DNA of 64,000 bases from Thiococcus pfennigii (lineage in GTDB: Bacteria > Pseudomonadota > Gammaproteobacteria > Chromatiales > Chromatiaceae). This document shows, in pieces, positions 35,331 to 49,473 of the stretch. Position 1 is the first letter of the stretch, and every line of letters begins with the position of its first letter. The stretch covers positions 1 to 64,000 of the forward strand of contig NZ_NRRW01000006.1 of the NCBI RefSeq assembly GCF_016583835.1. The letters are read 5' to 3'. The notes beneath the pieces are model-generated. The model worked only from the letters and a program-made list of their open reading frames with translations. It did not search any database and had not been told where the DNA came from. The position numbers were made by a program, and so were the translations under genes.

Positions 35331-35573
35331 TCAGGCGACGATCCTCAGCGCCAGATAGGGCGCGATCGTGAAGACGATGGTCGCGATCTTGAACTGCGCC
35401 AGGTACTGGAAGTAGGCCCGGCCGAGGTCCTTCTCGTCCAACCCGAACAGGCGGGCGTGGATGCGGGTGATGCGACCGCGCATCGCGAGCAGCGCCGTCG
35501 TGGACAGGGTGAGCAGACCGATGTTGATGATGGCCGCCCAACCGAGGAACGCCGTGAGTTGGTCTATGGTCAT
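35331..35573 (-). CDS. DUF6868-like small membrane protein
   Basis: The 80-residue protein begins MTIDQLTAFLGWAAIINIG. It has two membrane helices (about 8-30 and 58-77) and a charged loop (RIHARLFGLDEKDLGRAYF). It matches small uncharacterised inner-membrane proteins of this name. It is divergent from the aldo/keto reductase gene, with 47 bases between the starts. Confidence 0.72.
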   Translation of the reverse strand: MTIDQLTAFLGWAAIINIGLLTLSTTALLAMRGRITRIHARLFGLDEKDLGRAYFQYLAQFKIATIVFTIAPYLALRIVA

Positions 35574-35620
35574 GGCTCTGTTGCCGTTTCGCGTAATAAC
35601 CGATCACTGGAGTGCGATTT

Positions 35621-36613
35621 ATGCATGATAGCGCCGATGACCTGCGTACCGTCACCCTGCACAATGGCGTCACGATGCCGAGCATCGCGTTCGGCACCGC
35701 CTTCGGCGACTGGGTGGGTGCCACCGATTTCCAGGGCTTCCTCCCCGAGCAGGCCTGGCGCGCCGTTACGCTGGCGCTGGACAATGGCTATCGGGCGTTC
35801 GACGGGGCCCGCGTCTACGGCACCGAGCGCATCCTCGGCGCGTTGCTGGGCCAGCGCCTCGCCAGCGGTGAGTTGACCCGCGAGGAGTTGTTCATCACCA
35901 CCAAGCTCGCGCACCCGGCCGCCCCGCCCCACATCAACATCTCGCACAAGCGCACCTGGGACGCCGACAAGGTCGCGGACATCGCCCAGCGGGTCCGCGA
36001 TGACATGGTCGACACCCTGGATGACCTGGGCCTCGGCTATGTCGATCTCCTGCTGATGCACTGGCCTGGCAGCTTCGGCGAGAACCGCATCGGCGATCCG
36101 AATTTCCCGCGCCAGGCTCGCGCCACCATCTGGCGAACCTTCTGCGAACTGGCCGACAAGGGTGCCGCGCGGGCGATCGGCGTGTCCAACTTCACGATCC
36201 GTCACTTGCGCCAGCTGATGGACGATGTGCCAGAACCGGAGCGCCGGCCGGTGATCAATCAGGTCGAGGTCCACCCCTACTGTCGGGACCTGGAGCTGGA
36301 GGCCTTCTGCCGCGAGCGGGGTATCGTGGTGACGGCCTACGCCCCGTTCGCGAGCGGCGCCTTCGGCCTGCTGCAAGACCCGGTGCTTGTCGCCATCGCC
36401 GAGCGCCACGGCAAGACCACCGGGCAGATCGTGCTGCGCTGGCATGTGCAGGGCGGCCGCGCCGCGCTGCCCAAGACCTCCAAGGCGAAGCGCATGGCCG
36501 AGAACCGCGACATCTACGACTTCGCGCTCAGCGATGAAGACATGCGGGCCATCGATGCGCTCGGTGCCGGCGAGGCGCGCCGCACCTGTCCGGACCCGTC
36601 GAACGCCCTCTAG
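35621..36613 (+). CDS. Aldo/keto reductase
   Basis: The start at ATG 35621 is preceded by GGAG eight bases away; 330 residues. The catalytic tetrad is visible: Asp61 and Tyr66 (FDGARVYG), Lys95 (TTKLAHP) and His147 (LLMHWPG). GVSNF and the NADPH-site region near the C-terminus (PKTSKAKRMAENRDI) are conserved. It probably reduces an aldehyde or ketone with NADPH. No operon partner is evident. Confidence 0.92.
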   Translation: MHDSADDLRTVTLHNGVTMPSIAFGTAFGDWVGATDFQGFLPEQAWRAVTLALDNGYRAFDGARVYGTERILGALLGQRLASGELTREELFITTKLAHPAAPPHINISHKRTWDADKVADIAQRVRDDMVDTLDDLGLGYVDLLLMHWPGSFGENRIGDPNFPRQARATIWRTFCELADKGAARAIGVSNFTIRHLRQLMDDVPEPERRPVINQVEVHPYCRDLELEAFCRERGIVVTAYAPFASGAFGLLQDPVLVAIAERHGKTTGQIVLRWHVQGGRAALPKTSKAKRMAENRDIYDFALSDEDMRAIDALGAGEARRTCPDPSNAL

Positions 36614-36760
36614 AGGAGTGGCCCCGAAAGACTGGGCAGTCCGATCCGCGCAATCTCGCCTGTGCCTCAGATTGCCTTCGTCATCCGCAGATGGGTCGAT
36701 GTGGCCGGAGGGCGGATCGCCCTCTTGGGCGCCCGCTCGCTGGAGGCGGCGCCGCTGGCC

Positions 36761-38335
36761 TCAGCGCGCCAGCGCGAGCAGGGCATCGAGGTCGAGGCTG
36801 GCCTCGCAATGGTCGGCGAGGGCCTCCAGCGCCGCCTCGGTACGGGCCTCGAAGTCGAGCGTCGACGCCTGGGCGCCGACCCGCTCCAGCCAGTGGGCGC
36901 GGAAGCCGTCGGCGCCGAAGAGGCCGTGGATGTAGGCGCCGGTCACCCGCCCGTCGGCGGAGACGGCCCCCTCGGGGCGGGGCGTCGCGCCCCCGTCGTC
37001 GAGGTGCAGCCAGGGGCGCGCGAGCCCCGCACCGGTGGTCCGGCCCATGTGCATCTCGTAGCCGCTCACGCGGCAACCGCTCGAGCGGTCGAGGACGTCG
37101 ATCTCGACGAGGCGCTTGTCGCCGCCGATCTCGGTCTCGACGTCGAGGAGACCGAGCCCGGGCGTCTCGCCGGGCTCGCCCTCGATTCCAAGCGGGTCGC
37201 GGACGACCCGCCCAAGCATCTGGAAGCCCGCGCACAGGCCCACGACGCGGCCGCCCTGGCGGACATGGGCGAGGATGTCGATGCCCCAGCCCTCGCGGCG
37301 CAGCACCTCGAGGTCGGCACGGGTCGCCTTGGAGCCCGGCAGGATGACGACGTCGGTGTCCCTCGGGATCGGGGTGCCCGGCCGCACCCAGCGCAGGCTG
37401 ACGCCCGGTTCGGCGGCGAGGGGATCCAGGTCGTCGAAGTTGGCGACCCGCGAGAGCTGCGGTACCGCGATCCGCAAGCCCTGGCCGGCTGCCTGGGCCG
37501 GGCGCTCCAGCGCCAGCGAGTCCTCGGCCGGCAACCGCTCGGCCCCCTCGAACCAGCGCAGCACGCCGAGCCAGGGCCACCCGGTGCGCTCGGTCATCAG
37601 GGTGCAGGCCGGCTCGAAGAGCGACAGGTCGCCGCGGAACTTGTTGATGATGTAGCCGACGACCCGCGCCCGCTCGTCGTCCTCGAGCAGGGCGTGGGTG
37701 CCGACGACGGCGGCCAGCGCGCCGCCGCGGTCGATGTCGCCCAACAGGACCACCGGCAGGTCGGCATCCCGCGCGAGGCGCATGTTGGTGATGTCGGAGG
37801 CGCGCAGATAGACCTCCGCGCCGCTGCCGGCGCCCTCGACGAGGACCAGATCGGCCTCGGCCGTGACGCGGTGCAAGCTGTCGAGGATCGCCGGCATCAG
37901 GCGCGGCTTCATCTTGTGATACTCGCGCGCCCGGCAGTTGCCGAGCACGCGGCCGCGCAGCACGACCTGCGAGCCGATCAGGGTCTGGGGCTTGAGCAGG
38001 ACCGGATTCATGTGGATCGACGGTGCTACCCGGCAGGCGCGTGCCTGCAGGGCCTGGGCGCGGCCGATCTCGCCGCGCGGGCGGGTGCCGTCCGCGGCGA
38101 GCGGCAGGTCCGGGTCGCCGTCGGCCGCGACGGCGGCGTTGTTGCTCATGTTCTGGGCCTTGAACGGGCGCACCCTCAGGCCGCGACGCGTGTAGGCGCG
38201 GCACAGCCCCGCGACGAGCAGGCTCTTGCCGACGTCGGAGGCCGTCCCCTGGATCATCAGGGCGCGCGCGTGCCGGGGGCCGTGCTCGCGTGGTGCCGGC
38301 AGGTCGATGGCGATGCTCGGGATGGGGTCGGACAT
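36761..38335 (-). CDS. cobQ: Cobyric acid synthase, copy 2
   Basis: ATG 38335 ([12 protein letters not shown]) gives 524 residues. It has [31 protein letters not shown], the normal [17 protein letters not shown], the glutaminase Cys in [12 protein letters not shown] and His in GAYIHGLFG. It catalyses the four amidations that give cobyric acid. This copy has canonical motifs throughout and stands alone, whereas copy 1 is in an operon with the CobZ halves. The long in-frame extension upstream of 38335 has no conserved features. Confidence 0.93.
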   Translation of the reverse strand: MSDPIPSIAIDLPAPREHGPRHARALMIQGTASDVGKSLLVAGLCRAYTRRGLRVRPFKAQNMSNNAAVAADGDPDLPLAADGTRPRGEIGRAQALQARACRVAPSIHMNPVLLKPQTLIGSQVVLRGRVLGNCRAREYHKMKPRLMPAILDSLHRVTAEADLVLVEGAGSGAEVYLRASDITNMRLARDADLPVVLLGDIDRGGALAAVVGTHALLEDDERARVVGYIINKFRGDLSLFEPACTLMTERTGWPWLGVLRWFEGAERLPAEDSLALERPAQAAGQGLRIAVPQLSRVANFDDLDPLAAEPGVSLRWVRPGTPIPRDTDVVILPGSKATRADLEVLRREGWGIDILAHVRQGGRVVGLCAGFQMLGRVVRDPLGIEGEPGETPGLGLLDVETEIGGDKRLVEIDVLDRSSGCRVSGYEMHMGRTTGAGLARPWLHLDDGGATPRPEGAVSADGRVTGAYIHGLFGADGFRAHWLERVGAQASTLDFEARTEAALEALADHCEASLDLDALLALAR

Positions 38336-38686
38336 GGGCTCGTTCCGGTGATCGTCGCAGGGTTCGGGCAGCGCCTGGCTGGCAAGGTGGCCGTTGACGC
38401 TGGCTATGGGGACGATTCTATCGTGCCCGCCCTGCAGCGGGTTGCTTGAACTCGTCTCCTTGCGATGCCACTCGTCTACGAACGATGGCCCGCTTGCCCC
38501 GCCGGGGCGCCCCGGCGAAGCGGCAAGGTTACTGCGTTCCGTTGGGCGGTCGGGGTACTTGATTTGGCCGACCACAGGGTCACGTAACATCTCTAACTGG
38601 TATCGGACCCGTCGCTTGGGGCCGATGCGCGAACGATCTAGCTGCGGTCCTTCCGGATCGCCCCTTGACGATAGGGTGACCCGACG
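38336..38686. other. Intergenic region between cobQ copy 2 and gloA
   Basis: Divergent promoter region. I looked for a cobalamin riboswitch upstream of cobQ on the minus strand and did not find the usual B12-box pattern. A GC-rich inverted segment (GCCCCGCCGGGGCGCCCCGGC) lies near 38490-38515. Confidence 0.45.
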
Positions 38687-39073
38687 ATGCGAATCCTCCA
38701 CACGATGCTGCGCACTGGCGATCTGGATCGCTCCATCGCCTTCTATACCGAGGTCTTGGATATGCGCCTGCTGCGCCGCCGGGACTATCCGGAAGGCGAG
38801 TTCACGCTGGCCTTCGTCGGCTACGGCGAGGAGTCCGAGCAGGCGGTGATCGAGCTGACCTACAACTGGGGGGTGAGCGCCTACGCGTTGGGCACCGCTT
38901 ACGGGCACATCGCGATCGAGGTCGACGATGTCTATCAGGCCTGCGAGCGCATCCGCGCGCGCGGCGGCAAGATCCTCCGCGAGGCCGGGCCGATGAACGC
39001 CGGCACGACCATCATCGCCTTCGTCGAAGACCCGGACGGTTATCCGGTCGAGTTGATCGGCGCCCGGCGCTGA
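38687..39073 (+). CDS. gloA: Lactoylglutathione lyase (glyoxalase I)
   Basis: The 128-residue single-domain glyoxalase has metal ligands His5 (ILHTMLR), the glutamate in VIELTYNWG, the histidine in YGHIAIEV and the C-terminal glutamate in PVELI. Length and motifs match the Ni-type bacterial GloA. It isomerises the methylglyoxal-glutathione adduct to lactoylglutathione. A secreted small protein gene follows after 41 bases. Confidence 0.94.
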   Translation: MRILHTMLRTGDLDRSIAFYTEVLDMRLLRRRDYPEGEFTLAFVGYGEESEQAVIELTYNWGVSAYALGTAYGHIAIEVDDVYQACERIRARGGKILREAGPMNAGTTIIAFVEDPDGYPVELIGARR

Positions 39074-39114
39074 CGGTCGCCCGGCCCCATCCTCGCTTCT
39101 GACGGCCCTCGATC

Positions 39115-39507
39115 ATGTCGAACGCCATGAGGTGGGACGGTCGGTTGACGGTGCCGCTCGTCCTGCTCGCGTTCCTCCTCGCGGCCGCGGCCGTGCCGGC
39201 CGATGACGGCGAGGAGGCGACGGTCGGCCAGGTGCTCGCGGCCTGCGAGCGCGCCGCGGCCGCCGGCGGTCGGGCGCTCGATGCGGCCATCTGCGACTGG
39301 TACCTGCTCCCCTGCGGCTGCCACGCGCCGGGCGACGGGACTTCGGCCGGGCCGCGCTGGTGCGTCCCGTCGGCTGAGGGGGTGGCCGAGACGCAGGCCG
39401 TGGTCGTCGCGGAACTGCGTCGCGCATCGGATCCGACGGAACCGGTGGAACCAGTCGTCGCGCAGATCCTGGCGCGCCTCTATCCCTGTCCACCGACGCA
39501 GCCCTAG
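39115..39507 (+). CDS. Small secreted protein, Rap1a/Tai-like
   Basis: The 130-residue product has a signal peptide (VPLVLLAFLLAAAAVPA). The mature part has cysteines placed as in Rap1a/Tai proteins (LAACERA, WCVPS, LYPCPP), a fold known as type VI secretion immunity protein in Serratia but widespread elsewhere. An extra Cys pair (LLPCGCH) is present. No effector gene is next to it, so an immunity role is not implied. Domain assignment is by pattern only. Confidence 0.6.
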   Translation: MSNAMRWDGRLTVPLVLLAFLLAAAAVPADDGEEATVGQVLAACERAAAAGGRALDAAICDWYLLPCGCHAPGDGTSAGPRWCVPSAEGVAETQAVVVAELRRASDPTEPVEPVVAQILARLYPCPPTQP

Positions 39508-39704
39508 CCGCTGCCCAATCCGTCATCAGCCGAGCGTCGCCGTGATCCGTCGCCGGTGCCGATCGCCCGCAAGCGCGGGCTCCTGGCCGGCCCCCCGGGC
39601 GCCGCCAGGTCGGCGTCTGCCCCTGCTGCCGTGCAAACGCGAACGCCCCCGCGGGGCGGGGGCGTTCGGTGGTGTAGCGTGCTGCGTGGGCGGCCGGTTC
39701 AGCC
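39508..39704 (-). terminator. REP remnant and strong hairpin at the bchE 3' side
   Basis: GAACGCCCCCGC (39641-39652) and GCGGGGGCGTTC (39656-39667) form a strong hairpin downstream of the minus-strand bchE gene, a probable terminator although its T-run is poor. TCGCCCGCAAGCGCGGGCTCC at 39563-39583 belongs to the GTAGGAGCCCGC REP family. Confidence 0.6.
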
Positions 39705-41357
39705 TCAGTCCTGTTGCAGCGCCTCTTCCTTCGGTCTGGCCGCGGTGGGCGGCGGCACCTCGAGGCCGACCATCGGCGCCTCGCCCATCTGCTCGTCGCC
39801 GCCGCCGCAGGCCTTCATCGCCGCCTGCGGGCGCTTGGCCGGCGGGGCCTTCTTCCAGGCGTTGTGATCGGGCTCGACGATCTTCGCCTTGGTCTTGTCG
39901 AAGTCGAAGCGGATCAGCTTCTTCGCCTGCGGGCCCCAGTAGTTGTGCTTGCCGAGGTCGTAGAAGCGCCGGTGCACCGCGCTCAGCAGGAAGGCCTTGA
40001 TGCAGCCGAGCAGGTAGCGGCGGCGCACCGGGTCCTTGGCCCAGGGGTACTGGAAGAACATCCGCTTCATGTAGAAGCGGCGGTAGTTCTTCATGACGCC
40101 GTCGAGCAGTTCGGCCCGGTCGATGTTGTCGGGCTTCATGATCGGCGTGACGAAGTTGTACTTCGAGTAGTCGTAGACCTCGACCTTGTCGCCGAGCTCG
40201 GTGAACATGTCCGAGAAGGGCCAGGGCGTGAACATCGACCAATTGGCCATGTCGGCGCCCCAGTCCATGACCATCTGATAGGTCTCTTCCAGCGTCTCGC
40301 GGGTCTCGTTCTCCAGGCCGACGATGAACTGGGCCTCGGTGACGATGCCGTTCTGCTGAAGGAGCTGGATCGCGCGCTTGTTCTCAGCGATCGTCGTCTC
40401 CTTGACGAAGCGATCGAGGTTCAGCTGCGCCGCTGCCTCGGTGCCCAACGAGATGTGCACGAGTCCGGCCTTGCGGTAGAAGGGCAGCAGCTCCTCGTCG
40501 CGCATCACGTCGGTGACACGGGTGTTGATGCCCCACAGGATTCCGAGGTCGCGGTCGATCAGTTCCTGACAGAACTCGATGAACTTGGCGCGGTTGATCG
40601 TCGGTTCCTCGTCGGCGAGGATGAAGAAGCCGACGCCGTGGTCCTTGACCAGCATCTCGATCTCGTCGACGACCCGCTTGGGGTCGCGCACGCGGTAGTC
40701 GCGCCAGAACTTCCACTGCGAGCAGAAGCTACAGGTGAAGGGGCAGCCGCGGGCCATGTTCGGTGTCGCGACCGGCACGCCCATCGGGATGTAAATGTAC
40801 TTCTTCCACTCCAGCACGCTCCAGTCGGGCCAGATCGAGTCGACGTCCTTGATCGAGGGTTCGGCCGGTGTCGCGACCACCTTGCCGTCCTCGCCGATGA
40901 AGGCGATGCCCTTGATGTTCTCCCGATCGCTCGGCCAGCGTCCCTCGTCGACGGCGCGCGCCAGGTTCAGCGTGATGGCCTCGCCCTCGCCGCGCACGAT
41001 GGCATCGATCCAGGGCGCCTCGCCGAGGACCTGCTGGAACATGAAGGTCGCATGGATGCCGCCGAGGAAGGTCAGCGCGTTGGGGCACTCCTCCTTGGCG
41101 ATCTGGAGCAGGCGCTGGGCCGTGTAGATGGCCGGCGTCATCGCCGTCGTGCCGACCATGTCCGGCTGTTCCTCGCGGAAGATCGCGCGCAGTTGCTCTT
41201 CGTCGAGGTTGTCGACCATGGCGTCGACGAAACGGTAGTTGTCGTAGCCACCCGCCTTCAGGTAGCCGGCGACGTACGCGACCCAGGACGGGGACCAGTT
41301 GCCGGCGATCTCGGCGCCGCCGGACCTGTAGTTGGGATGGATGAAGAGGATTCGCAT
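39705..41357 (-). CDS. bchE: Mg-protoporphyrin IX monomethyl ester cyclase, anaerobic
   Basis: ATG 41357 ([14 protein letters not shown]) has GGGAG upstream; 550 residues. It has a B12-binding-type N-terminal domain (about 1-130; [26 protein letters not shown]), then radical SAM cysteines Cys205, Cys209 and Cys212 ([19 protein letters not shown]), and the BchE-specific C-terminal region up to [12 protein letters not shown]. BchE builds ring E of bacteriochlorophyll with water-derived oxygen and needs cobalamin. The C-terminal 60 residues are an unconserved Pro/Ala/Lys tail. It is encoded here with no other bch gene, beside a Cys-rich gene and metH. Confidence 0.93.
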   Translation of the reverse strand: MRILFIHPNYRSGGAEIAGNWSPSWVAYVAGYLKAGGYDNYRFVDAMVDNLDEEQLRAIFREEQPDMVGTTAMTPAIYTAQRLLQIAKEECPNALTFLGGIHATFMFQQVLGEAPWIDAIVRGEGEAITLNLARAVDEGRWPSDRENIKGIAFIGEDGKVVATPAEPSIKDVDSIWPDWSVLEWKKYIYIPMGVPVATPNMARGCPFTCSFCSQWKFWRDYRVRDPKRVVDEIEMLVKDHGVGFFILADEEPTINRAKFIEFCQELIDRDLGILWGINTRVTDVMRDEELLPFYRKAGLVHISLGTEAAAQLNLDRFVKETTIAENKRAIQLLQQNGIVTEAQFIVGLENETRETLEETYQMVMDWGADMANWSMFTPWPFSDMFTELGDKVEVYDYSKYNFVTPIMKPDNIDRAELLDGVMKNYRRFYMKRMFFQYPWAKDPVRRRYLLGCIKAFLLSAVHRRFYDLGKHNYWGPQAKKLIRFDFDKTKAKIVEPDHNAWKKAPPAKRPQAAMKACGGGDEQMGEAPMVGLEVPPPTAARPKEEALQQD

Positions 41358-41480
41358 CAAGGGACTCCCGCGCAACGGGCGTCCCGCTACGCCTCGGGGA
41401 AGGAGATGGACGCTGGGCATGCCTTTGCAGCCATGCTCACCGGGTCGACGGCCAAGCTTACTGGCGAGCTTCGAGGGCTG

Positions 41481-41831
41481 TCAATTTCGATCCGGCGGTG
41501 GGCGTCGCCCTCTCCGCGCGGCGTTGGCCCGGCGCGGATCGGCAGGGCGTCCGTCCCAGGGGAGCGGCCGCTCCAGCCAGGTCTGGATGAATTCCCAGGA
41601 GGCATGATAGCCGTCGTGGGGCAGGGTGCAATCGGTGCAATCCTTGCGGCGCAGCCCATTGCGGTCGGTAAATACCTTATAGGGTCCAGGGCAGAGGTAG
41701 GCGATCAACGGGCAGTAGCAGAAGAGGCAATTGAATTCGCGGCGCACGCCTTGGTGGCAGGGCAGGAAGGGGCAGGCGGTGTTGGTGAAGCCTTCGTAGC
41801 CCCGGTTCTTGGTCTGGTCTTTCGGCTGCAT
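41481..41831 (-). CDS. Cysteine-rich small domain protein (PF04071-like)
   Basis: The start at ATG 41831 (MQPKDQTKNRGYEG) is preferred over 41849. About 70 N-terminal residues form the Cys-rich domain: NTACPFLPCH, FNCLFCYCPLI, LCPG and CTDCTLPHDGY, eight or more cysteines suited to metal binding. The family often neighbours cobalamin genes. The last 35 residues are low-complexity. It lies upstream of bchE on the same strand, 123 bases apart, so co-expression with this B12-dependent enzyme is likely. Confidence 0.8.
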   Translation of the reverse strand: MQPKDQTKNRGYEGFTNTACPFLPCHQGVRREFNCLFCYCPLIAYLCPGPYKVFTDRNGLRRKDCTDCTLPHDGYHASWEFIQTWLERPLPWDGRPADPRRANAARRGRRPPPDRN

Positions 41832-42070
41832 CGATCTCTGCTGCCTCACGGGGCCCCGAAAACGGTGCCTTTGCGAATCGGGAGCGACTGATTGCCAAGC
41901 TTTTTCTCTGGTTGTTATCGGCCGCGGCGGTCGGTCGATCGCCGGGTCCGTGTTAGACTGGGCCGATCTCTTTCACCGTCAGTACCTTGGCTGCGTCGGC
42001 ACGAGGCGGCGCCGAGCCACGACATGTTGCGCTCGCGAGGTGCTCGATTCAACCGATCTTGTGGGGAGTT

Positions 42071-45829
<3,759 letters not shown>

Positions 45830-45928
45830 TCGGCCGCGGGACGTCGGCCCCGGGGCGGCGCATTGTCGCCCCGCTACCCGGTCGCTATGCTTGAAGCGCA
45901 ATGCCGCCAACCCGTTGGATATTGAGCG

Positions 45929-46483
45929 ATGCAGCCCAAGCGAATCGAGCCCTTCCTGTCGGTGGACGACTACCTCGAAGGCGAGCTGTCGAGCGACGTG
46001 CGCCACGAGTACGTCGACGGCGAGGTCTATGCGATGGTCGGCGCGAGCGACCGGCACGGGCTGATCGCCGGCAACCTGCACAGCGCCCTGAATCTGCGGC
46101 TGCCGGATCGCTGCCAGGTCTTCATGGCGGACATGAAGGTCCGCATCCAGGCCGCCGAGCGCGAGATCTTCTACTACCCGGACGTCCTCGTCTCCTGCGA
46201 CCCGGGCGACCGGGAGCGCTACTATCGCGAGCGGCCCTGCCTGGTCGTCGAGGTCCTCTCGCCGCACACCGAGCGGCTCGACCGCTTCGAGAAGTTCCTG
46301 TTCTATCGCGAGCTCGATGCGCTCGAAGAATACGTCCTCGTCGCGCAGGACTACCGCCAGCTGGAGGTCTTCCGCCGCGCCGAGCAGTGGCAGGCGACCA
46401 GGTACACCGAGGGCGTCGTGCCGCTGCGCTCGGTCGACCTGTCTGTCACGCTGGACGAGATCTACCGCCGCACCGGGCGGTAG
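45929..46483 (+). CDS. Uma2 family endonuclease (DUF820), second copy
   Basis: The 184-residue product has the markers SVDDYLEGEL, VRHEYVDGEVYAM, FYYPDVLVSC and CLVVEVLSPHTERLDR with a PD-(D/E)xK-like arrangement, and ends in the ERLVSLDEIY-like SVTLDEIYRR. It is only distantly similar to the copy at 5053-5631. It lies between metH and cobB as a single gene. Confidence 0.86.
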   Translation: MQPKRIEPFLSVDDYLEGELSSDVRHEYVDGEVYAMVGASDRHGLIAGNLHSALNLRLPDRCQVFMADMKVRIQAAEREIFYYPDVLVSCDPGDRERYYRERPCLVVEVLSPHTERLDRFEKFLFYRELDALEEYVLVAQDYRQLEVFRRAEQWQATRYTEGVVPLRSVDLSVTLDEIYRRTGR

Positions 46484-46514
46484 CCAACGCGGCACAGCGC
46501 GAGGCGACGGCCTG

Positions 46515-46550
46515 GTAGGATGCGGTGAGGCACGAACCGCATCGATAACG
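46515..46550. repeat. Short GTGCGGT-type palindromic repeat
   Basis: GTAGGATGCGGTGAGGCACG followed by AACCGCATC gives complementary GATGCGG/CCGCATC arms. It is a compact relative of 13599-13690 and 30046-30136. Confidence 0.6.
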
Positions 46551-46653
46551 ATGGGGCCAACCGACGTCCGTTCTGGTACCCTCGCCGACTTTCGTTCTCG
46601 GGTCCCTCGCCGATCGGCCGGCCCGAATTCCGATCGATGCGCACCTTCATCCT

Positions 46654-47985
46654 GTGATCTCGACTGCCGAATCCAACCCGGATGCCCGCCGCTGTCCCGC
46701 CCTGCTGATCGGGGGTATCGGCTCGGGGCAGGGCAAGACGACGGTCACCGCGGCACTGGCCCGCCATCACCGCAACCAGGGCCGGCGGGTCCGGGTCTTC
46801 AAGGCCGGGCCGGACTTTCTCGATCCGATGATCCTGGGGCGCGCCTCGGGCTACCCGGTCGAGACGCTGGACCTCTGGGTCACCGGCGAGGCGGACGCGC
46901 GCGAGCGGCTCCATCGCGCGGCCGGCGCGGCCGACCTGATCCTCGTCGAGGGGGTCATGGGCCTCTTCGACGGGCACCCCTCCAGCGCCGAGATCGCCGA
47001 GCGCTTCGCCATCCCGGTGTTGGCGGCGATCAGCGGTCAGGCGATGGCCCAGACCTTCGCCGCCGTCGCGCACGGCCTGGCGACCTTCCGCCCCGGCCTG
47101 CCGCTGGCCGGCGTCTTCGCCAACCGGGTCAGCGGCGCGCGCCACTACGACCTGCTGACCGAGGCCCTGCCGCCCGGCCTGCCGGCACTCGGCTTTCTGC
47201 CGCGGGTCGAGGAGGCGGCGCTGCCGAGCCGCCACCTGGGGCTGGTCCAGGCCGAGGAGATCGCCGATCTGGAGGCGCGCCTTGAGGGTGCCGCCGCCCG
47301 GCTGGTCTGGACGGCCCCCGCCCTGCCGCCGCCGGTGGCCTTCGCCCCGCCGACCGAGGACCTTTCGCTGCCGCCGCTGCTGCGCGGGCGGCGCATCGCG
47401 ATCGCCCGCGACGCGGCCTTCGCCTTCCTCTACCCGGCCAACCTGGAGCTGCTCGCCCGGATGGGCGCCGAGCTGGTCTTCTTCTCGCCGCTGGCCGGGG
47501 CGCGCCTGCCGGCGGCCGATGCCGTCTACCTCCCCGGCGGCTATCCGGAGCTCCATCTCGATGCCCTCGCCGCCAACCGCGGGCTGAAGCAGGACCTTGC
47601 CGCCCATGTCGCGGCCGGGGCACCGTTGCTCGCCGAGTGCGGCGGCATGCTCTATCTCCTCGAGCGGCTCGCCGACACCCGGGGCCACGCGGCGGCGATG
47701 GCCGGCCTGCTCCCGGGAGAGGCGCGCATGCAGGATCGGCTGGCGGCGCTCGGGCCGCAGGAGGTGGTGCTGCCCGAGGGAGTGCTGCGCGGCCACACCT
47801 TCCACCACTCGCGGCTGGAGACCCCGCTCGCCCCGCTGACCCTGGCACGCTGTCCCAACGGCCGCGACACGGCCGAGGCCGTCTATCGCCGCGGCCGCCT
47901 GACCGCCTCCTACGTGCACCTCTATTTCCCGTCCAACCCGCCGGCGGCGGCGCGGCTCTTCCTGCCCGAGGCACCCGCCCGATGA
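46654..47985 (+). CDS. cobB: Cobyrinate a,c-diamide synthase
   Basis: GTG start at 46654; 443 residues. The N-terminal ATP-binding domain has [19 protein letters not shown] (P-loop) and KAGPDFLDP. The C-terminal glutaminase has the nucleophile in LAECGGML and the terminal His in SYVHLYF. It amidates the a and c side chains of (hydrogeno)byrinate, upstream of the CobQ step. It is the first gene of the cobB-cobD-cobU-cobF run and overlaps cobD by four bases. Confidence 0.93.
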   Translation: MISTAESNPDARRCPALLIGGIGSGQGKTTVTAALARHHRNQGRRVRVFKAGPDFLDPMILGRASGYPVETLDLWVTGEADARERLHRAAGAADLILVEGVMGLFDGHPSSAEIAERFAIPVLAAISGQAMAQTFAAVAHGLATFRPGLPLAGVFANRVSGARHYDLLTEALPPGLPALGFLPRVEEAALPSRHLGLVQAEEIADLEARLEGAAARLVWTAPALPPPVAFAPPTEDLSLPPLLRGRRIAIARDAAFAFLYPANLELLARMGAELVFFSPLAGARLPAADAVYLPGGYPELHLDALAANRGLKQDLAAHVAAGAPLLAECGGMLYLLERLADTRGHAAAMAGLLPGEARMQDRLAALGPQEVVLPEGVLRGHTFHHSRLETPLAPLTLARCPNGRDTAEAVYRRGRLTASYVHLYFPSNPPAAARLFLPEAPAR

Positions 47986-48902
47986 CCCTGCCCTTGGTCC
48001 TGGTCGGGGGCGTCCTGCTCGATCGCCTGCTCGGTGAGCCACGGCGCTGGCACCCGCTGGAGGGCTTCGGCCGCTTGGCACTGGCCGCCGAGGCGCGAGG
48101 CCATGCCGACAGCCGCGGCCGCGGGGCCCTGCTGGTCGTCGCGCTGGTGCTGCCCTGGGTGGTCCTCGCCGCACTGGCCGCGCGGCTGCCCCACAGCTGG
48201 CTCGTCGACCTGTTGGTCCTCTATCTGGCGATCGGCTGGCGCAGCCTGGTCGAGCACGGCCGGGCCGTCGCCTCGGCCCTGGAGGCCGGCGATCTGCCGC
48301 TCGCGCGGCGGCGCGTCGCCTTCCTGGTCAGCCGCGACACCGCGGCGCTCGACGAGGAGGGGGTCGCCAAGGCGACCGTCGAATCCATCCTCGAGAACGG
48401 CAACGACGCCCTGTATGGGGCGCTCTTCTGGTTCATGGTCGCCGGCGCCCCCGGCGTCGTCGCCTACCGGCTCGTCAATACCCTCGATGCCATGTGGGGC
48501 TACCGCTCGCCCCGCTATCGCCGGTTCGGCTGGGCCGCGGCGCGCCTGGACGACCTGATGAACTGGGTGCCGGCCCGACTCACGGCCCTGGCCTATGCGC
48601 TCGTGGGCGATACCCGCCGCGCGCTGGGCTGTTGGCGGCGTCAGGGATGCGCCTGGAAGAGCCCCAATGCCGGTCCCGTCATGGCCGCCGGTGCCGGGGC
48701 CTTGGGGATCGGGCTCGGTGGGGCGGCGGTCTACGAGGGCGCCGTCGAGGCGCGCCCGCCGCTGGGTGCCGGCCCGGCGGCGACTCGGGAGGATATCGGC
48801 CGGGCGCTGCGGCTGCTCGCGCGCGCGCTGCGGCTTTGGTTGATGACGTTCGCCGTGAGCGTGCTCGCGCTCGGGCTGCTGGGCGTCCTGGAACGATGGT
48901 GA
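47982..48902 (+). CDS. cobD: Adenosylcobinamide-phosphate synthase, CobD/CbiB
   Basis: ATG 47982 overlaps the cobB stop (ATGA). The 306-residue integral membrane protein has [14 protein letters not shown], the [26 protein letters not shown] signature in two parts, the NTLDAMWGY and [13 protein letters not shown] motifs and about five membrane helices. It joins aminopropanol (phosphate) to cobyric acid. It is followed by cobU after 40 bases. Confidence 0.93.
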   Translation: MTLPLVLVGGVLLDRLLGEPRRWHPLEGFGRLALAAEARGHADSRGRGALLVVALVLPWVVLAALAARLPHSWLVDLLVLYLAIGWRSLVEHGRAVASALEAGDLPLARRRVAFLVSRDTAALDEEGVAKATVESILENGNDALYGALFWFMVAGAPGVVAYRLVNTLDAMWGYRSPRYRRFGWAAARLDDLMNWVPARLTALAYALVGDTRRALGCWRRQGCAWKSPNAGPVMAAGAGALGIGLGGAAVYEGAVEARPPLGAGPAATREDIGRALRLLARALRLWLMTFAVSVLALGLLGVLERW

Positions 48903-48942
48903 GCGTGCCGGGCACGGCCGTCGACTGCCGTGGGAGACGACG

Positions 48943-49473
48943 ATGAAGGAATTGATTCTGGGCGGGGTGCGTTCCGGCAAGAGCCGCCTCGCCGAGCGAC
49001 TGGCCGCCGACTCGGGGCTCGCGGTGACCTATGTCGCGACGGCCCAGATCGGCGATGACGAGGAGATGGCGCGGCGCATCGCGCTGCACCGCGAGCGGCG
49101 CCCGGCGCACTGGGGGCTGATCGAGGCCGACGCCGACCTGGGCGCGACGCTCGCATGCGCGGCCGCGCCGGAACGCTGCCTGTTGGTCGACTGCCTGACG
49201 CTGTGGCTGACACACCTGCTCTGGGATCTCGACGAGGCGGCCGGCGCCGCGGCCCAGCGCGCCTTCCTAGAGGTCCTGCCGGGACTGCCCGGGCGTCTGA
49301 TCCTGGTCAGCAACGAGACCGGTCTCGGGATCGTCCCGCTGGGGGAGCTGACGCGGCGTTTCTGCGATGATATCGGCCATCTGCACCAGGCCGTCGCGGC
49401 CCGCTGCGACCGCGTCATCTTCACCGTCGCCGGGCTGCCGCAGGTCTTGAAAGGGGAACCGCTGCAACGATGA
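48943..49473 (+). CDS. cobU: Adenosylcobinamide kinase/guanylyltransferase
   Basis: The 176-residue bifunctional enzyme has P-loop GGVRSGKS (residues 5-12), the ATAQIGDDEEMARRIALHRERRP segment containing the GMP-acceptor histidine, LVDCLTLWLTHLL and NETGLGIVP. It phosphorylates cobinamide and transfers GMP during nucleotide-loop assembly. The ATG has a modest ribosome site (GGGAGACG). Its stop overlaps the cobF ATG by four bases. Confidence 0.94.
   Translation: MKELILGGVRSGKSRLAERLAADSGLAVTYVATAQIGDDEEMARRIALHRERRPAHWGLIEADADLGATLACAAAPERCLLVDCLTLWLTHLLWDLDEAAGAAAQRAFLEVLPGLPGRLILVSNETGLGIVPLGELTRRFCDDIGHLHQAVAARCDRVIFTVAGLPQVLKGEPLQR

Noticed and set aside
38336-38686. Cobalamin riboswitch upstream of cobQ copy 2
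   Set aside because: Only an isolated GCCACT string was found, without the B12-box context or the surrounding stems.
41832-42070. SAH or cobalamin riboswitch in the metH leader
   Set aside because: The leader is GC-rich and can form stems, but I could not match the conserved core of either class.
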